A DNA stretch of 64,000 bases from Blastomyces gilchristii SLH14081 (lineage: Eukaryota > Ascomycota > Eurotiomycetes > Onygenales > Ajellomycetaceae), in assembly GCF_000003855.2 (NCBI RefSeq), contig NW_003101670.1:458841-522840 (forward strand), in the 5' to 3' direction. Below the pieces are notes generated by a model. That model had not been told where the DNA came from. It ran no database searches and worked only from the letters and a program-made list of their open reading frames with translations. Below, in pieces: positions 61,540 to 64,000 of this stretch (position 1 is the first letter of the stretch; every line of letters starts with the position of its first letter). Position numbers and translations under genes: made by a program.

Positions 61540-61989
61540 ATGAATACAGATGCTGATATGTTTATTTTTATTTATATAGCATCTTCATGCATTGACAGAT
61601 CTGTGTCTGTTAATGATAGTAAACTCAATGTTGAATCATTGATTAAGAACTTAAAGAATGTGATAATGAAGAAATTGTCTGTACTATGTATAACTGAGTC
61701 TTCTGTGTTCTTTTCTGTCTTCTCTGTTTCTTTCTCTGCTACTTTCTCTCAATCTTCTACATCTGTCTCTGTGTCTGATTCTCCTGCTTCTGCTATCTCT
61801 GTTCTCACAACTCTCACTTCTACTACTTCTGATTTTATCATCTCTGCTTTTATTATCAGCTCTTCTCATTTCAAGAAGATGTTGTATAGACTTAATAAAT
61901 CATGTTTCTCAGTGTATATACTCTCACTCTTCTTATCAACTCTCAGAATAATTTATTATATGAAGACTGTATATAATATAACTATCTGA
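61540..61989 (+). pseudogene. ORF remnant A of the unclassified repeat, copy 2 (149 aa)
   Basis: Counterpart of 57986-58438, sharing the NLKNVIMKKL block and the Ser/Thr-rich middle. The two encoded sequences are similar along their length, so both descend from a once-translated frame. Confidence 0.4.
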
Positions 61990-62167
61990 AGCTCAGTTGT
62001 AGATGCTGATTATTATATTCATTTTAAATATTCATAGTGAAATAATCATTCATTTATATCAGAGAATCATCTTCTCTCTCAACAGTGTCAAGATTGTAAG
62101 TCTTTTTCTTTTTCATCTTTTCTTTCTGATGCTGATTTTTCTGTTCTTAGAGAAAATTGTTATGAGT

Positions 62168-62180
62168 TTTACTGTGTACA
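62168..62180. repeat. SINE target site duplication, left
   Basis: TTTACTGTGTACA, identical to 62554-62566. The empty-site equivalent in copy 1 (near 58615-58635, gagttttattatacataaag) has one uninterrupted version. Confidence 0.9.
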
Positions 62181-62553
62181 GCCCCGGTGGCCGAACGGTT
62201 AATGCGGCCACCCGGTAGCGCCTTGGCATGGGAAACCAAGGCGCGTGGGTTCGAAACCCGCAGGGGATACATTAAATCCGGAACTCAAGCACCTCAGGTT
62301 TCTAATAAATACAGAGGTGTACAAATCACTTCAATGAATCACTCTATGTTCCTGGGCTGAGAAGTTATTATCGCATGTATCTAATTGTCACTTCTTTGTA
62401 TTTTCCTATGTTCTTGTTATCTTAGTGTGGTCTTAACACCTGTATTTCCTCCTGTATAATCAACACTTGACCTGTATTTAACATCACGCAAGGACTCATC
62501 ATAAGCTCCGCTTGCATATGAGTATAATGAAAGAATAATAATAATAATAATAA
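62181..62553 (+). mobile_element. tRNA-derived SINE insertion, 373 bp
   Basis: The 5' head (62181-62272) resembles a tRNA gene: GCCCCGGTGGCCGAACGGTT, a 9 bp perfect hairpin stem (62218-62226 with 62236-62244) and a T-arm-like GTGGGTTCGAAACCCGC. An unrelated body follows, then an (AAT)7 tail at 62534-62554. Perfect 13 bp target duplications flank it and copy 1 of the host repeat provides the empty site. No protein is encoded, so it must have been mobilised by another element's enzyme. The acceptor stem does not pair in register, so it is not a functional tRNA. RIP-type damage is not apparent. Confidence 0.88.
62188..62258 (+). promoter_or_regulatory. Internal Pol III promoter of the SINE (A and B boxes)
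   Basis: The A box is tggccgaacgg at 62188-62198 and the B box is ggttcgaaacc at 62248-62258, both close to the tRNA consensus and with tRNA-like spacing. Confidence 0.75.
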
Positions 62554-62566
62554 TTTACTGTGTACA
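62554..62566. repeat. SINE target site duplication, right
   Basis: TTTACTGTGTACA; exact copy of 62168-62180. Its first T is shared with the end of the AAT tail. Confidence 0.9.
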
Positions 62567-62706
62567 AAGTCATGATATTCACAGATATTAAGAAACTTTT
62601 CATAATTATAAAGTTCAATATTGCAGAGATATCTGCTCTAATGAATTTCTTCAGAATAATAGATCTATATCAGTCTATTCTCTAGTATCTATTATCTGAC
62701 TTTGTA

Positions 62707-62958
62707 ATGCAGGTGAAAGATATTCATGTTTTCAGAAACAGAAATACAGATGTTATACTTTTTTACACTCACAGATATGAGACTTATATATCTTATCTAA
62801 GATATCATTGTGAAAATGAGCTGTTCACATGCTGTATTCTGCTTTCTGCATTTCTCTGTGTCTCTCTCTCTCTTTCTGAGAAGTCTCATGTGTGTTATAA
62901 TTATATGTATAACTCTAAGATCAGCAGGTATTCATTCAGTAACTGTTCTCATCTCTGA
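62707..62958 (+). pseudogene. ORF remnant B of the unclassified repeat, copy 2 (83 aa)
   Basis: Counterpart of 58769-59020 with the same FRNRN and EKSHVC blocks. Several Cys of copy 1 are Tyr here (C/Y exchanges), consistent with G-to-A transitions. Confidence 0.4.
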
Positions 62959-63288
62959 TTTTACAGTTTTTATACACTAATAATGATTCTTAGTTACTTC
63001 AGCATCAGAGATCATTTTAATTGAAGATGATAACACTGCTGAGACTACTCTCTCTCACTCTCAAGCTTCTTCTATCACTTTCTCTTCCTTCTCTGCAGAG
63101 AAGGTTATGTATATATCAGATTATAAGTGTTCAGCTCTGAGTGACTTTCATCATCATTCATTCAGTTCTATGTCTTCTTCTTCTTTCATTTCTTCTATTT
63201 CTATTTCTTCTGCTCTGACTTCTGATTCTGCAGATTCTGTACTCTTCTTTAATTTTTCTATCTGTACATGTATGCATTTCTATATTGA

Positions 63289-64000
63289 CATTCCAGTCAA
63301 TCTTGCAATAAATGACATTAATGTTATATACAGAGTAATAGAGAAATTAGAGACATGCATAATGTTGTTGCAAGAGCAGCTTACAGCTCTTGAATTTCTT
63401 GCAGATCTCAAGTTTTGAGATTTTCTTTGTTTTTGATGTTTTTCAGGTGGTGTGGCATTGGAAATAGATTAATATATGATGTATGAAAATGAATGAGATG
63501 TGTATGATAACATTTGTCTTTTGCAGCCAACTCTTACAGTTGATGATTAATTCATTATTTCTTTTCTTTTCTTACACTTTTTCTTTGTCTGCTAGTCACT
63601 ACTCTTACACAACCTCTATATGATACAGCATTTGATGACTAGGTTCAGCAGCTTCTATCTTTTGTGATTCTGCCTCGCGTATTATACTGTCTCTCTTCGC
63701 CCGCTCAGATCACATTCCAGCCAATCTTGCAATAAATGACATTAATGTTGTACGCAGAGTGGTAGAGAAATTAGAGGTGTGCGCGGCATTGTTATGAGAG
63801 CAGCTTGCAGCCCTCGAATCCCTTGCGGACCTTGAGTTTTGAGATTTCCTTTGTTTTTGACGTTTTTCAGGTGGTGTGGTGTTGGAAATAGATTAACATG
63901 TGATGTATGAAAATGAATGAGATGTGTATGATAACATTTGTCTTTTACAGCTAATTCTTACAGTTGATGATCAATTCATTATCTCTTTTCTTTTCTTACA
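63289..64000 (+). repeat. 424 bp tandem duplication at the end of repeat copy 2
   Basis: Unit 1 is 63289-63712; unit 2 starts at 63713 with cattccagccaatc and runs past the window edge. Unit 2 keeps many C and G bases that are T or A in unit 1, for example gtacgcagagtggtag versus atacagagtaatag. Confidence 0.8.

Larger units (their letters stand above)
47786..64000. other. AT-rich, RIP-mutated block of nested retroelements
   Basis: Composition changes sharply near 47,790 to strongly AT-rich, TpA-rich sequence that continues to the window edge. No intact host gene is seen. Repeat copies inside differ mainly by C-to-T and G-to-A transitions, as expected of repeat-induced point mutation. Contents are listed separately: gypsy, copia, a second gypsy fragment, an unclassified repeat in two copies and a SINE. 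The stretch 47786-48324 shows no clear motif; its position next to the gypsy target site makes it the likely left part of the copia element. Confidence 0.8.
60830..64000 (+). mobile_element. Unclassified repeat element, copy 2 (continues past window)
   Basis: Direct copy of 57289-59869, in the same orientation, with the three ORF remnants at 61540-61989, 62707-62958 and 63107-63418. It is interrupted by a SINE at 62181-62553 and extended by a 424 bp tandem duplication whose second unit starts at 63713. Confidence 0.6.

Noticed and set aside
61684..61869. Arg/Ser-rich minus-strand ORF resembling an SR protein
   Set aside because: Antisense shadow of the Ser/Thr-rich remnant; an alternating TCT-type sequence gives Arg-rich frames on the other strand.
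62181..62272. Functional tRNA gene
   Set aside because: A and B boxes and a T-arm are present, but the acceptor strands are out of register and the anticodon arm is a 9 bp stem with a 9-base loop. The unit lies between target duplications with an AAT tail, so it is a SINE head.
47786..64000. CRISPR array or centromeric satellite in the AT-rich block
   Set aside because: Repeats are kilobase-scale dispersed elements with LTRs, not short regularly spaced units, and no satellite periodicity is seen.

Overview
The window is nuclear DNA of a filamentous ascomycete. Genes carry short introns (about 50-120 bp) with GTATGT/GTAAGT-type donors and CTAAC-like branch points. Ordinary eukaryotic housekeeping genes (eIF3e, GET3, proteasome alpha1, ribosomal eL27, GCP3) lie beside fungal regulators (an AtfA-type bZIP). 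The last quarter is an AT-rich block of repeat-induced point mutation (RIP)-damaged retroelements. Gene content and this two-phase composition suggest an onygenalean fungus (Ajellomycetaceae such as Blastomyces, Histoplasma or Emmonsia); that placement is inference.

Layout. 1-1137: 3' part of eIF3e. 1138-10174: gene-poor, with a broken minus-strand gene (about 2583-3779) and an intact three-exon small gene (4045-4564). 10175-28093: GET3, 5-hydroxyisourate hydrolase, AtfA-like bZIP, gamma-tubulin complex protein GCP3/Spc98, a WKF-domain (C7orf50-like) nucleolar-type protein and proteasome alpha1. 28094-34879: sparse, with an unrecognised but clean four-exon gene (29384-30189) and a decayed coding locus (about 31141-32165). 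34880-47425: eL27, a ~2,000-residue coiled-coil protein with a tandem helical repeat, a TLC-domain membrane protein and a PHD-finger protein. The genes are independent transcription units, not a pathway cluster. eL27 and the coiled-coil gene share a 0.7 kb divergent promoter.

47,786-64,000 is a nested graveyard of mobile DNA. A Ty3/gypsy element (48330-53756, coding on the minus strand) has paired ~310 bp LTRs and a 5 bp target duplication, and sits inside a Ty1/copia element whose protease and integrase remnants lie at about 53.8-56.6 kb. A second gypsy copy starts at 56644 in the opposite orientation and is cut off near 57288. Two direct copies of an unclassified ~2.6-3 kb repeat follow, separated by an LTR-like segment. 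The second copy contains a 373 bp tRNA-derived SINE with Pol III A and B boxes, an (AAT)n tail and a perfect 13 bp target duplication, and it carries no visible RIP damage.

Intron-aware gene models were assembled by eye from reading-frame continuity and splice signals. No database search was possible, so names rest on recognised motifs.
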